The notes: generated by a model not told the origin, from the sequence alone. DNA of 42,798 nt from an uncultured Lachnospiraceae bacterium (GCA_947588995.1 CANPZI010000023.1:1-42798), one strand, 5' to 3'; shown: positions 22,443 through 32,505, numbered from the stretch's first letter. A program made the numbers and translations.

Positions 22443-25400
22443 TCATGAGCCGCTCAATATTTCAATGGCCTTGTCTTCGTCAAATTCTTCCTCTATGGCA
22501 AGCAGCGCGTCCCGCAGCTTCTCATGCATCGCCGGCTCCAGCGGTTTTTCCAGCCAGGATTTGAGCCGCTCCGTCGCTTGGGGCGTCTGGAATTCGTCCA
22601 GCAGCTTTTTGATCGCTTCGAGTTCTTCCGCCGGCACATCCACCGTCTCACCGCCGCTCACCGCGGCATATTTTTCCGGCGCGTCTTCCCGGTACTCATG
22701 GTACAAAACATCAAAGCTGTTCCTGCATTTTTCCCATTCCTCCGCCAGCTCCTCCCAATGCTCCTTGGCATACGCAAGCTGTCCTTCTTTTCCTGCCTTT
22801 TCATGTAAAAAGGCGATATCCGCCAGCCGGTCCGCGCCCAGCATACGGGCGTTGCCCTTAAGCGCGTGGGCCAATATCCCGTAATCGGCCATGTTCTCGT
22901 CATCCAGAAATCCTTTCAGGTTCTGCTCCTGCTGCTCTTTTCCCTTTAAAAACATCTCCATCAGATCCAGGTAAACGTCCCTGTTCCCTCCGGCGTAGGA
23001 AAGGCCCTGCCGGATGGAAATTCCCTCTTGCAGATACCGCTCTTCCTGCTCCTCCGTGACGGCCCCGTCGCCGGTTTCTCCCTCCGGCCCTTCTTTCTCT
23101 CCCTCCGCGACCGTCTCTTCGGCGTCTTCCGCGCACCGGATCAGTTCCTCCGGCAGATATTTCCTAACCATCTTTTCTAAGAGTTCTCCCTCGATGGGCT
23201 TTGACAGGAAATTCTCAAACCCTTCCTGCAAGTACATTTCCTTCGCGCCCACGATGGCGTTGGCGGTCAGCGCGATGACCGGTGTATCCCGGTTGGGAGA
23301 ATCGGTATCTTTGTGCATCTCGTGTAACGTCTGGATGCCGTCCATCTCCGGCATCATATGATCCATAAAGATAATATGATACTTTTCTTTCTGTACCAGC
23401 GCAAGGCACGCCCGGCCGGAATCCGCCGTATCAATCTGTACCTTCGTCCGTTTTAAGAGAGCCTGGAACACAGCCAGGTTCATGGCGTTGTCGTCCACCA
23501 CCAGCACCTTGGCCTCCGGCGCTTCAAAGATCTGCTTCTGGGTATTGATCTCCGTCCGGTGCTTCTTCTGTATCTCCTCAAAACTCCCGACCGGCGTCTC
23601 CTCCACAATCGTCTGGGGAATCGCTACGGTAAAGGTTGACCCCTCCCCGTAAACGCTGTCCACCTGCATTTTCCCTTCCATCAGATTAAGCAACGACATG
23701 GTGATGTTCATTCCCAGGCCGGTACCTTCTATCCTGCGGTTCTTCTCCGCATCCAGACGCTTAAACTCCTCAAACAGCTTCCCGATATCCTCCTTGCGGA
23801 TACCGATTCCCGTATCTTTTACGGACACGGTCAGCACCAGCTTTTTGTCCGATACTTTCTCATAGGATACCTTCATCTCCACGCCGCCCTGAGGCGTATA
23901 CTTTACGGCGTTCGTCAGCAGATTGGTTACGATCTGTTTGATCCGCAGATCGTCGCCGTAGAGTCCGGCCGGCATCTCCGGCGCCACATCAAACGTAATG
24001 GCAAGCCCTTTTTCCTGCGCCCGCAGACAGATCACGTTCCACAGATCCAGCACCAGCTCGCCCACATCATATTCCACCGGCACGATCTCCATTTTGCCCG
24101 ACTCGATCTTGGACATATCCAGAATATCATTGATCAGAAACAGCAGCGTCTTCCCCGCGCTCTGGATGTTTTCCGCATAGGTGCGAAGCTGGCTGTCGTT
24201 ACATTCCCGCAGGATCATCTCGTTCATGCCCAGCACCGCGTTGATAGGCGTACGGATCTCATGGGACATATTCGAGAGGAACAGGGATTTGGCCTGCTCA
24301 GCCCGGATCGCGGAAGCCGCCATTTCCCGCAAGGCGTCGTTGGCTTTCTGCTGCCATTGGATCATCCTGTTCATAACCAGATTGATCCCCAGGATACAGA
24401 CACCGAACAGGACAAAGAAAAGCACCGTATGTTCCAGGACATTGCCATAGATACTCCACCAGTTCTTCACCACAAACAACCGAAAACCGGAAGCGTCTTC
24501 CTCCAGAGAAGCACCCACTTTCAGTTTACCGTCGAAATCCGTAAAGGTCACCATGCCGTCTTCACTGTAAAACTTGTCGTAAACAAGGTCATGGATGTTG
24601 ACGGGATTGTCGTCGGAAAATTCATAGGCGGAATTGGGATGGTCGATAATCAGCCCGTTTTTGTCCACCAAAAAGGCGTAGCCCTGCTCCGAATAACTCT
24701 CGCCCAGAATATTCGTCAGCACATCCAGATAAAAGTCGATCGCAAACACCCCGTAAAATTCTCCCTGTTCCGACTGCACCACCTTGGAAAAGGTAATACA
24801 GTATTCTCCGGTACGGGCGTCATAATAGGGTTCCGTGATATTAAAATCATCCGCCGTCAAAGCGCCGGTGTACCACACCCGCTCTTCCTCCACATAGTCT
24901 TCCTCCGGCACCCAGCCGTTGTTCATCACCATCGGATGGCCGTGAGCGAACTGCGGATTGGCGATATAGGTGGCGGAAATCTTCGGATAATGCTTGGTGA
25001 TATCGTCCAGGAACTTTACCATACCCTCATAGCTGTCCAGCAGCTCCGGTTTCGCCATCACCACGTTTTCAAACATATCCAGAATACTTTTCTGCTCCAG
25101 GATCCAGTCGCCCACCGCATAATTGTATTTCAGGATCTCATCCTCCATCTTAATGCGGCTCTCGTTGATGTTCATCCGGGCGCAGATCACAATGGTCGCA
25201 AGCATGGCAATCATCAGGATAACCGTGATGCCGGCCTGGAACTTCCGCTGGTCCGCGGCAGTAATATCATCCCGCTGCCCGTCTTCTTTCCGGGTCTGCC
25301 GCTTCTCGTCTCTTTGTCGTTTCTTCTCCTCCTGCAGACTCTGTTTCTTCTGCCGCAGTCTCGGCAGCACAAAATAAAGCACAATCGCCACCGCTATCAG

Positions 25401-26285
25401 GAATACGGTGAGCAGGACGCCGCGCAAAAGCAGCATATAGCTGTCCTGATACAGCTCCTGGCTGCTGACACTGCACATCAGATACCAGCCGTTTTCCGTT
25501 TTGCTGCAAAAGATGGTGCTGGAGCCGTTCTGCCTGCTCTTTAACGATATATTTGCCTCATCGGAAGCGGCGGCCCGCAAAAACGCATCCCGGTATTCAG
25601 GCAGCACGGTGGAGAGTTTCTTTCCCACCATAGCGGGATCGGAATACCCGACAATCACTTCGTTGGAATCCACAATCAGCGCCTCGCCGTATCCGTCGCC
25701 GGCAAGCTCCTTCACAAATTCCTGAATCTCCGATACGCTGTAATCCATGGCTGCGATCGTCACGCCGTCGCTCAGTACTTTCCCCACGGTATAGCACATA
25801 TTATCCGTAAACGCATCGTCATAGGCGGGGGAGAAATAGGTCTCGCCCTTGGGCGTAGCCTGCAGACCCCGATACCAGGCCCGATCCTGCAGCACATAGT
25901 CATCCGGCGTCATCATGCCGGATATCCATACCTCACCGTCCACCACGCAGAACACGTTCAGGCACAGCCCGCCGGAGGAATCGTATTCCAGCTGCTTCTG
26001 CTGTGCCAGAAAATGCCGGATTTTTTCCTCGCTGGTGCCCTCCTGCATCAGGGTCTCCAGATCGGCGCCCAGTCGTTCCACCACGTTCTCCGAACGTGTC
26101 AGCGATCTCTGGAAATTGGCCGCAATATTCTGTACCCGCATCCTGCCGATCTGTTCCGCCTGCCCGGAGGCAATACGGTATGTCAGCACCATATTCAGCA
26201 GCAAAATAGCCGCCGCAAGCGCAGCCACCACCACTACAAATTTCCAGCCGCGCAACCTGTTTTTCTGTCTCTTCTGCTTATCCAT
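22443..26285 (-). CDS. Hybrid sensor histidine kinase with two extracytoplasmic sensor domains, receiver and HPt
   Basis: The 1280-residue membrane kinase comprises, in order: TM near 15-35; a Cache-like sensor (about 36-285, DSSGGLCLNVFCVVDGEVWISG, AAMDYSVSEIQEF); TM near 288-310; a charged cytoplasmic linker (about 315-350); TM near 353-373; a second Cache-like sensor (about 375-635, YYDARTGEYCITFSKVV, AIDFYLDVL); TM near 640-660; HisKA with SNMSHEIRTP (H675); HATPase_c with NLLTNAVKYT, DTGIGI and GTGLGM; receiver (D975 in FMDHMMPEMDG); and an HPt domain with HALKGNARML (H1140). This supports a full internal phosphorelay. The ATG at 26285 is chosen over an in-frame TTG at 26291. The gene lies between two single-receiver genes on the same strand. 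Confidence 0.93.
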   Translation of the reverse strand: MDKQKRQKNRLRGWKFVVVVAALAAAILLLNMVLTYRIASGQAEQIGRMRVQNIAANFQRSLTRSENVVERLGADLETLMQEGTSEEKIRHFLAQQKQLEYDSSGGLCLNVFCVVDGEVWISGMMTPDDYVLQDRAWYRGLQATPKGETYFSPAYDDAFTDNMCYTVGKVLSDGVTIAAMDYSVSEIQEFVKELAGDGYGEALIVDSNEVIVGYSDPAMVGKKLSTVLPEYRDAFLRAAASDEANISLKSRQNGSSTIFCSKTENGWYLMCSVSSQELYQDSYMLLLRGVLLTVFLIAVAIVLYFVLPRLRQKKQSLQEEKKRQRDEKRQTRKEDGQRDDITAADQRKFQAGITVILMIAMLATIVICARMNINESRIKMEDEILKYNYAVGDWILEQKSILDMFENVVMAKPELLDSYEGMVKFLDDITKHYPKISATYIANPQFAHGHPMVMNNGWVPEEDYVEEERVWYTGALTADDFNITEPYYDARTGEYCITFSKVVQSEQGEFYGVFAIDFYLDVLTNILGESYSEQGYAFLVDKNGLIIDHPNSAYEFSDDNPVNIHDLVYDKFYSEDGMVTFTDFDGKLKVGASLEEDASGFRLFVVKNWWSIYGNVLEHTVLFFVLFGVCILGINLVMNRMIQWQQKANDALREMAASAIRAEQAKSLFLSNMSHEIRTPINAVLGMNEMILRECNDSQLRTYAENIQSAGKTLLFLINDILDMSKIESGKMEIVPVEYDVGELVLDLWNVICLRAQEKGLAITFDVAPEMPAGLYGDDLRIKQIVTNLLTNAVKYTPQGGVEMKVSYEKVSDKKLVLTVSVKDTGIGIRKEDIGKLFEEFKRLDAEKNRRIEGTGLGMNITMSLLNLMEGKMQVDSVYGEGSTFTVAIPQTIVEETPVGSFEEIQKKHRTEINTQKQIFEAPEAKVLVVDDNAMNLAVFQALLKRTKVQIDTADSGRACLALVQKEKYHIIFMDHMMPEMDGIQTLHEMHKDTDSPNRDTPVIALTANAIVGAKEMYLQEGFENFLSKPIEGELLEKMVRKYLPEELIRCAEDAEETVAEGEKEGPEGETGDGAVTEEQEERYLQEGISIRQGLSYAGGNRDVYLDLMEMFLKGKEQQEQNLKGFLDDENMADYGILAHALKGNARMLGADRLADIAFLHEKAGKEGQLAYAKEHWEELAEEWEKCRNSFDVLYHEYREDAPEKYAAVSGGETVDVPAEELEAIKKLLDEFQTPQATERLKSWLEKPLEPAMHEKLRDALLAIEEEFDEDKAIEILSGS

Positions 26286-26372
26286 TCCCAAAGTCCCTTA
26301 CCATCCCTCTTCGTTTTCTTTCAACCGGTATCCTCTGCCCCGGTCTTGCCGAAAAGTGTTTTTCTCCGCCTC

Positions 26373-26765
26373 TTATGCCTGATCCGTCTGCTGACGAGTC
26401 TGTTCCAGGGTATGCCTTACCCGCTGCAGCAAAACCTCCGGCACAAAGGGTTTCCTGATAAAGTCCACGGCGCCGGCCTGCAGACCTTTTTCCTCCGTTT
26501 CACTGTCGTCGTCCGCCGTCAGAAAAATCACGGGAATATTCGCGGTGGCGCTGTCGGCCCGGACAGCGGCGATGGTCTCAAATCCGTCCATCCCGGGCAT
26601 ATGTACATCCAACAGTATCAGATCAGGACGATTAAACTTCAAAAATTTAACGGCCGACTCCCCTGATTTCACACAGCTTACCCGCATGCCTTCCTCTCCC
26701 AGAATGCGATTGGCCATCGCCAGATTCGCCGCATTGTCATCCACAACCAAAATCCAGATATCCAC
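26373..26765 (-). CDS. Single-domain response regulator (GTG start)
   Basis: The 130-residue receiver contains ILVVDDNAANLAMANRIL, LILLDVHMPGMDGFE, VIFLTADDDSE and DFIRKPF. The start is GTG at 26765, supported by AAGGAG 6-7 nt upstream and by the fold starting at once. It is the first gene after the promoter at 26815-26851 and is followed 87 nt later by the hybrid kinase. It carries no output domain, so it probably acts as a phosphate shuttle or by protein contact. Confidence 0.93.
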   Translation of the reverse strand: MDIWILVVDDNAANLAMANRILGEEGMRVSCVKSGESAVKFLKFNRPDLILLDVHMPGMDGFETIAAVRADSATANIPVIFLTADDDSETEEKGLQAGAVDFIRKPFVPEVLLQRVRHTLEQTRQQTDQA

Positions 26766-26814
26766 TTTCTTCTCCTTCAGATTGCTAACTACTAACTATT
26801 TTCCAGCGGAATTT

Positions 26815-26851
26815 ATTATAATTTATTATACCATAAGCGGTCAAGTGTCAA
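26815..26851 (-). promoter_or_regulatory. Overlapping promoters of the regulator-kinase operon
   Basis: Two overlapping options lie on the minus strand: TTGACC (26839-26844) with an 18-nt spacer to TATAAT (26815-26820), and TTGACA (26846-26851) with a 15-nt spacer to an extended TGG-TATAAT (26825-26830). The first has the better spacing. They precede the GTG-start response regulator by about 50-60 nt. Confidence 0.65.
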
Positions 26852-26937
26852 AGACGGAATTATCACACAAAATAAGGGAAACAGCCCTCTCTCGCTTTTT
26901 CGTCCTGCAATTGTGGCTGGTATTTTCTCCGCGCCGG

Positions 26938-26946
26938 TGGTATAAT
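26938..26946 (+). promoter_or_regulatory. Extended -10 promoter of the SprA-like gene
   Basis: TGGTATAAT (26938-26946) is an extended -10 with a perfect TATAAT, 32 nt upstream of the plus-strand ATG. A -35 at 16-18 nt is not convincing, as expected for extended -10 promoters. It is back to back with the minus-strand promoters at 26815-26851. Confidence 0.6.
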
Positions 26947-26977
26947 AAATTTCATTAGGAAATACGAGGTGATCGAT

Positions 26978-27538
26978 ATGACAAACGGCATCGGCAGCCC
27001 CTACGACAACTACACAGCCGGCAGAATGCCTGAAAGCTATGCCGGCGGCACGAGATACGAGACAACAGGCGCCCGCACAGATACAACAACCCGCACAGGC
27101 GGGGAATCCGCGGAAAAACCTGAAATCATCCGCAATCCCGGCGAATCCACGAAAAAGCAGGCAGGGCGCAAGTCCTCCCCCGCTGAGTGCGAGACATGCA
27201 AGAACCGCAAATATCAGGACGGTTCCGACGAAAACGTGTCTTTCAAGTCGGCTGCGCACATTGATCCCAATGCGGCGGCTGCGCGCGTGCGCAGTCACGA
27301 GCAGGAGCATGTGAACAACGCTTACAAGAAAGCGGCGCAGAACAATGGCGAGGTCGTCTCCTGCCATGTAGCGATCCACACGGCGGTCTGCCCCGAGTGC
27401 GGGCGCACCTATGTGTCCGGCGGCACGACTTCCACGCAGATCCGCTATTTCAACGAGGACAATCCCTACCAGAAAGACATGAAAGCCGCCGACGCGGCAT
27501 CCAAATACCGCGGCATGAATCTGGACACCGGATTTTGA
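26978..27538 (+). CDS. SprA-like putative metalloprotease (HExxH with cysteine pairs)
   Basis: The 186-residue protein has a Gly/Thr/Ser-rich low-complexity N-terminus (1 to about 65). It is followed by CETC (71-74), NRKYQDGSDENVSFKS, the zinc-protease-like signature SHEQEHV (HExxH at 107-111), C129 and CPEC (138-141). The order C..C, R.YQDGS, VSFK, HEQEH matches what I recall of the SprA-related family, whose function is poorly defined. No signal peptide is visible. The ATG at 26978 is preferred because GAGGTG lies 6 nt upstream; an in-frame GTG at 26969 overlaps that SD. It is the only plus-strand gene between two minus-strand blocks and has its own promoter and terminator. Confidence 0.85.
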   Translation: MTNGIGSPYDNYTAGRMPESYAGGTRYETTGARTDTTTRTGGESAEKPEIIRNPGESTKKQAGRKSSPAECETCKNRKYQDGSDENVSFKSAAHIDPNAAAARVRSHEQEHVNNAYKKAAQNNGEVVSCHVAIHTAVCPECGRTYVSGGTTSTQIRYFNEDNPYQKDMKAADAASKYRGMNLDTGF

Positions 27539-27542
27539 CCGC

Positions 27543-27575
27543 AAAAAAGTCAGGCTCCGAAAAGCCTGACTTTTT
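27543..27575. terminator. Bidirectional terminator between the SprA-like gene and prfB
   Basis: AAAAAGTCAGGCT and AGCCTGACTTTTT form a 13-bp perfect stem with a 6-nt loop, with A-tracts on one side and T-tracts on the other. It can end transcription of the plus-strand gene (stop at 27538) and of the converging minus-strand prfB (end at 27597). Confidence 0.9.
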
Positions 27576-27596
27576 GTATGCCTCTGTATTTATTCT

Positions 27597-28704
27597 TTAA
27601 CCGGCGTTGATCCAGCGCAGATAGGCGTTGATAAAAGGATCGATCTCGCCGTCCAGCACGGCGTTCACATTGCCGCTCTCCTCCTCCGTCCTGTGATCTT
27701 TCACCATCGTGTAGGGTTGCAGGACATAGGAGCGGATCTGATTACCCCAGCCGATCTCCTTGACGTCGCCTCTGATACCGGAGAGTTTCTCGGCGTTCTC
27801 CTCCTGGCGCAGCATGTACAGCTTCGCTTTCAGCATCTGCATCGCCTTATCCTTATTCTGGAACTGGCTGCGTTCGTTCTGACACGTCACCACAATACCT
27901 GTCGGAAAATGCGTGATACGGATCGCCGAAGAGGTCTTGTTGATGTGCTGGCCGCCCGCGCCGCTGCTTCGATAGGTATCGATGCGGATGTCCTCATCCC
28001 GGATCTCCACGTCCAGATCTTCCTCGATATCCGGCATCACGTCCAGCGAGACGAAAGAAGTCTGTCTCTTGCCCTGTGCGTTGAAAGGAGAAATGCGCAC
28101 CAGCCTGTGCACGCCTTTTTCCGATTTCAGATAGCCGTAGGCGTTCTCGCCGTTGACCTGGAACGTCACCGACTTGATTCCCGCCTCGTCACCGTCCAGA
28201 TAATCGATCACGTCAATCGTAAAGCCCTTGCGCTCCGCCCATCTGGTGTACATGCGGTACAGCATGCCGCACCAGTCGCAGCTCTCCGTGCCGCCTGCGC
28301 CCGCGTTCAGCTTCAGGATCGCATTGTTCTTATCGTACTCTCCTGACAGCAGCGTGCTGATACGGATATTCTCAAAAGTCTCTTTGAACTCCCTGAATTC
28401 TTCCTCGATATCCGGTATGATGGCAGGGTCATTGTCCTCATAGCCCATCTCAATCAGCGTCATGATATCGTCATACTGCTGGCTGAGAGCGTTCATCGTG
28501 TCCACCGTATCTTTCAGGCTCTTGGATTCCCGCATCTTCTGATTGGACTTCTCCGGATCATCCCAGAATCCCGGCGCCTGCATCTCCATTTCCAGTTCTT
28601 CAATCCGCTTCGACTTGTTTGCTAAGTCAAAGTGAATCCCTCACTTCCGCTAATGGCGTTTCGTAAGCCTGCAGCGCAGACTTCATGTTATCCAGTTCTA
28701 CCAC
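27597..28704 (-). CDS. prfB: Peptide chain release factor 2, with programmed +1 frameshift
   Basis: RF2 ends translation at UGA and UAA. The gene needs a +1 frameshift. Frame 0 starts at GTG 28704 (SD AGAAGGTG) and encodes 25 residues ending ...EVRDSL. It then meets an in-frame TGA (28627-28629) in the classic slippery site CTTTGAC, with AGGG a few bases upstream as the internal SD. After a shift of one base, reading resumes at GAC (28628) as DLANKSKRIEELE and continues to 27597. The total is about 368 residues, the normal size. Visible are SPF (about 205-207, stop-codon recognition) and GGQ (about 250-252, peptide release). Low RF2 favours the shift, giving autoregulation. The last visible neighbour upstream is secA, 72 nt away. 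Confidence 0.96.
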
Positions 28705-28776
28705 TTCACGTCACCTTCTTTCTTTTTTCTTATATCCGCTGCTGCGGTGATATGGGAAAATTCTCAATATGAATAT

Positions 28777-31341
28777 TTACTTTCGCCCGCAGCAGTTCTT
28801 ATACTTCTTGCCGCTCCCGCAGGGACAGGGATCATTCGGGTACACCTTGGCCTCCATACGCTTCACAGGCCCTTTCTGTACGGTATCGTCTTTGTTGGTG
28901 CCGGTGACTTTCGCCACCTGCTCTCTCTCCACTTTCTGCTCGATGCGGACGCGGAAGAGCAGTCTCACCGTCTCTTCCTTGATATTCTGCGTCATATCGT
29001 CGAACATTTCATAGCCGTTCAGCTTATATTCCACCAGCGGATCTTTCTGTCCGTATGCCTGCAGGCCCGCCCCCTGCCTGAGCTGATCCATGTCGTCGAT
29101 GTGATCCATCCACTTTCTGTCGATCACCTTTAAGAGAATCACGCGCTCAATCTCGCGGATTGCCTCCGGCTCAGGGAATTCCGCCTCTTTGCTCTCGTAG
29201 AGCTTGACGGCCTCTTCCTTGAGCTGCTGCTTTAAGCTGTTCTTCTTCGGCTTCAGAACCCGTGTGCTCTTTAACGGCTGCAGCGGGATAATCGGCAGAA
29301 GCAGGGTATTTAATTCATTGTAATCCCAATCCTCAAAATCGCTGTCGTCGCCGATACAGGTGTCCACACAGTTCTCCGTGATGTCCGTGATCATCTTGTA
29401 GATCGCGTCGCGCATACTCTCGCCGTTTAAGACGCGCCGCCTCTCCTCGTAGATAATCTCTCTCTGCTCATTCATGACCTGATCATACTCTAACAGATTC
29501 TTTCTGATGCCGAAGTTGTTGTTCTCGATCTTCTTCTGTGCCGACTCAATCGCTTTTGTCAGCGCGCCGTGCTCGATCTCCTGTCCCTCCGGAATGCCGA
29601 GGGCGTTGAACATGGCAATCATCCTGTCGGAACCAAACAGGCGCATCAGATCGTCCTCCAGTGAGATATAGAACTTTGACTCGCCCGGATCGCCCTGACG
29701 GCCCGAACGCCCTCGCAGCTGATTGTCGATACGTCTGGACTCATGGCGCTCCGTGCCGATGATCATCAGGCCTCCGGCGGCTCTCGCCTCCTCGTCCAGC
29801 TTGATATCCGTGCCTCGGCCCGCCATGTTGGTGGCGATCGTCACCGCCCCATGGATACCGGCGTCCGCCACGATCTCCGCCTCCATCTCGTGGAACTTCG
29901 CGTTCAGAACCTTGTGCTCGATGCCGTTCTTCTTGAGCAGGCCGCTGAGTTCCTCGGAGGCGTCGATATTGATCGTGCCGACCAGCACGGGCTGTCCCTT
30001 GGCGTGCGCCGCCTTGACGGCCTCCACGATCGCGTGCAGCTTCTCCCGCTTCGTCTTGTACACGGCGTCCTGTCTGTCAACACGCGCGACCGGCAGGTTA
30101 GTGGGAATCTCCACCACGTCCATGCCGTAGATATCGCGGAACTCTTTCTCCTCCGTCAGCGCCGTACCGGTCATGCCGGCCTTTTTCTCGAATTTATTAA
30201 AGAAGTTCTGGAACGTGATCGTCGCCAGCGTCTTGCTCTCGCGCTTCACTTTCACGTGTTCTTTCGCCTCAATAGCCTGATGCAGGCCGTCGGAGTAACG
30301 GCGCCCTGGCATGATACGGCCGGTAAATTCATCGACGATCAGCACCTGGTCATCTTTTACCACATAGTCCTGATCGCGGAACATCAGATTGTGCGCCCTG
30401 AGCGCGAGGATGATATTGTGCTGGATCTCCAGATTCTCCGGATCCGCCAGATTATCGATCTGGAAGAAGCGCTCCACCTTGGCGACGCCCTGCGCAGTCA
30501 GATTTACAACCTTATCTTTCTCATTTACGATGAAGTCGCCCGTCTCCTCCCGTTCCACGCCCATGATAGCGTCCATCTTGGAGAGTTCTTCCATGTCCTC
30601 GCCGCGGGTCAGCTGTCTCGCCAGGATGTCACAGGCCTCGTACAGCTTCGTGGACTTGCCGCTCTGTCCCGATATAATGAGCGGCGTGCGCGCCTCGTCG
30701 ATCAATACGGAATCCACCTCGTCGATGATGGCGTAGTGGAGATCCCTGAGCACGAGCTGCTCCTTATAGATAACCATGTTGTCCCGCAGATAGTCGAACC
30801 CGAGTTCATTGTTCGTCACATAGGTGATATCACAGTTGTAGGCCTCTCTTCTCTCGTCAGGTTTCATATCGTTCAGGACGACACCGACGGTAAGCCCCAG
30901 GAATTCATGCACCTGCCCCATCCACTCCGCGTCACGCTTCGCCAGATAATCGTTGACGGTGACGACATGGACGCCCTTGCCCTCCAGCGCATTCAGATAC
31001 GCCGGCAGCAGACAGGTCTGCGTCTTGCCCTCGCCGGTCTTCATCTCGGCGATACGGCCCTGGTGCAGGATGATGCCGCCCATCAGCTGTACGCGATAAT
31101 GCTCCGTCTTGAGCACACGCCTCGCCGCCTCCCTGACTACGGCATACGCCTCCGGCAGCAGATCATCCAGAGTCTCCCCCTCCGTCAGTCTTTTCTTAAA
31201 TTCTTTCGTCTTATCACGAAGCTGCTCGTCCGACCGTTCCATCATCGCCGGGCGAAGCTCCTCTATCTTCTTTACCAGTCCTTCGATGCGCTTCAGTTCT
31301 CTCTCACTGTGCGTGCCGAACACTTTCTGTACCAAACCCAT
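28777..31341 (-). CDS. secA: Preprotein translocase ATPase SecA
   Basis: SecA drives post-translational export through SecYEG at the membrane. The 854-residue length is normal. Visible are Walker [17 protein letters not shown]-type [16 protein letters not shown], the DEAD-like [58 protein letters not shown] and the C-terminal zinc motif [13 protein letters not shown], which binds SecB or ribosomes. The ATG at 31341 has only a weak nearby SD; the closest purine-rich site (GGAGAA) is about 13 nt upstream. A strong promoter lies about 90 nt upstream. It forms a conserved secA-prfB pair, as in many Firmicutes. Confidence 0.97.
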   Translation of the reverse strand: MGLVQKVFGTHSERELKRIEGLVKKIEELRPAMMERSDEQLRDKTKEFKKRLTEGETLDDLLPEAYAVVREAARRVLKTEHYRVQLMGGIILHQGRIAEMKTGEGKTQTCLLPAYLNALEGKGVHVVTVNDYLAKRDAEWMGQVHEFLGLTVGVVLNDMKPDERREAYNCDITYVTNNELGFDYLRDNMVIYKEQLVLRDLHYAIIDEVDSVLIDEARTPLIISGQSGKSTKLYEACDILARQLTRGEDMEELSKMDAIMGVEREETGDFIVNEKDKVVNLTAQGVAKVERFFQIDNLADPENLEIQHNIILALRAHNLMFRDQDYVVKDDQVLIVDEFTGRIMPGRRYSDGLHQAIEAKEHVKVKRESKTLATITFQNFFNKFEKKAGMTGTALTEEKEFRDIYGMDVVEIPTNLPVARVDRQDAVYKTKREKLHAIVEAVKAAHAKGQPVLVGTINIDASEELSGLLKKNGIEHKVLNAKFHEMEAEIVADAGIHGAVTIATNMAGRGTDIKLDEEARAAGGLMIIGTERHESRRIDNQLRGRSGRQGDPGESKFYISLEDDLMRLFGSDRMIAMFNALGIPEGQEIEHGALTKAIESAQKKIENNNFGIRKNLLEYDQVMNEQREIIYEERRRVLNGESMRDAIYKMITDITENCVDTCIGDDSDFEDWDYNELNTLLLPIIPLQPLKSTRVLKPKKNSLKQQLKEEAVKLYESKEAEFPEPEAIREIERVILLKVIDRKWMDHIDDMDQLRQGAGLQAYGQKDPLVEYKLNGYEMFDDMTQNIKEETVRLLFRVRIEQKVEREQVAKVTGTNKDDTVQKGPVKRMEAKVYPNDPCPCGSGKKYKNCCGRK

Positions 31342-31424
31342 ACTATTCTCTGTTCTCCATTCCGAAGCATATCCGCGGCGGATCCGCTCCTTTTCTCTGT
31401 CTCAACCGCAAAACACTAACCATT

Positions 31425-31453
31425 ATTGTAACAGACTTATCCTCTAAATTCAA
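31425..31453 (-). promoter_or_regulatory. Promoter of secA-prfB
   Basis: TTGAAT (31448-31453), a 17-nt spacer and TACAAT (31425-31430) with an extended TGT element are on the minus strand. It diverges from the ptb promoter about 15 nt away. Confidence 0.8.
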
Positions 31454-31467
31454 CTGTCACGAATCAT

Positions 31468-31496
31468 TTGCTTTTTGCGCGCGGAAGTGTTACCAT
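31468..31496 (+). promoter_or_regulatory. Candidate promoter of ptb-buk
   Basis: TTGCTT (31468-31473), a 17-nt spacer and TACCAT (31491-31496) preceded by TGT are on the plus strand. The roughly 60-nt leader to ptb contains a hairpin with 7-bp arms CAAAGTG/CACTTTG (31521-31545). Confidence 0.55.
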
Positions 31497-31559
31497 TTGA
31501 AAAGAACAGAAAATGAAGAGCAAAGTGCCATGGCAGTGCACTTTGGAATGGAGGACAAA

Positions 31560-32480
31560 ATGAGCAAGAGTTTTGACGACCTGTTATCGAAAGTGTCCGA
31601 ATGCAGCGTCAAGAAAGTGGCCGTTGCGGTCGCGCAGGACAGCGCCGTGCTGGAAGCAGTCGCGGCGGCTAAGAAGCGCAATATCGCTGAGGCGATCCTG
31701 GTCGGCGACGCGGACAAAATCAGGGAAGTGGCGGCTGCCGACAATGTCGACATAAGCGGTTTTGAGATCATCGACGAGAAGGACAACTACACGGCTGCGC
31801 TCAAGGCAGTCGAGTTGGTGCACACCGGCAAGGCCGACATGTACATGAAAGGACTGATCGATACCAAGTCTTTCTTAAAGAGTGTGCTGGACAAGGAGGT
31901 AGGCCTCCGCACCGGCAAAACCCTCTCCCATGTGTGCGTATTCGAGATCAAGGGCATCGACCATCTGCTGTTCTTATCCGATGTGGCTTTCATGACCTAC
32001 CCCACGCTGGAAGATAAGGTGCATATCATTGAAAATACCGTAGAGATCTGCCACGCCTGCGGCATCCCGAATCCCAAGGTGGCACCCCTCGCGGCAGTCG
32101 AGGTCGTCAATCCGAAGATGCCCGTCACCGTGGAAGCGGACGAACTGACCAAAATGTGCGCAGAGGGCAAAATCACCGGCTGCGTAGTGGACGGCCCGCT
32201 CTCCCTGGATCTCGCCATCGATCCGGAAGCCGCCAAGCACAAGGGCGCGGAGGGACGCAAGATCGTGGGCGACGCGGATGTGCTGCTCTTCCCCGACATC
32301 CACGCCGGCAATCTGGTCTACAAGTGCCTCGTACATACTGCAGAGGTCAAGAACGGCAACATCCTGACCGGCACCAAAGCACCGGTCATCCTGACGTCCC
32401 GTTCCGACGACTTTGAGACAAAAGTAAACTCCATCGCCCTCGGCGCAGTCGTCGCCGAAGCGATGTCCAAAATGAACTGA
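31560..32480 (+). CDS. ptb: Phosphate butyryltransferase
   Basis: Ptb converts butyryl-CoA and phosphate to butyryl-phosphate and CoA in the cytoplasm, the first step of the ptb-buk route to butyrate. The 306-residue length is normal. It starts MSKSFDDLLSKV, with GGAGG 5-6 nt upstream. The open frame upstream (21 residues) contains that SD and is not coding. Family signatures include AAAKKRNIAEAILVGD, VHTGKADMYMKGLIDTKSFLKSVL, GIDHLLFLSDVAFMTYPTLEDK, CVVDGPLSLDLAID and FPDIHAGNLVYKCL. Phosphate acetyltransferases share the fold, but the context with buk and the short length favour Ptb. The next gene starts 25 nt downstream. Confidence 0.93.
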   Translation: MSKSFDDLLSKVSECSVKKVAVAVAQDSAVLEAVAAAKKRNIAEAILVGDADKIREVAAADNVDISGFEIIDEKDNYTAALKAVELVHTGKADMYMKGLIDTKSFLKSVLDKEVGLRTGKTLSHVCVFEIKGIDHLLFLSDVAFMTYPTLEDKVHIIENTVEICHACGIPNPKVAPLAAVEVVNPKMPVTVEADELTKMCAEGKITGCVVDGPLSLDLAIDPEAAKHKGAEGRKIVGDADVLLFPDIHAGNLVYKCLVHTAEVKNGNILTGTKAPVILTSRSDDFETKVNSIALGAVVAEAMSKMN

Positions 32481-32505
32481 TTATTAATCACAGGGGGTAC
32501 TTATC

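Noticed and set aside
28627..28629. In-frame TGA in prfB as evidence of a pseudogene
   Set aside because: The CTTTGAC context and upstream AGGG are the known programmed frameshift of RF2, and both frames give conserved RF2 sequence.
29743..31419. A 558-codon plus-strand open frame opposite secA
   Set aside because: It lies opposite the very well conserved secA and has no family resemblance. It arises from codon bias.
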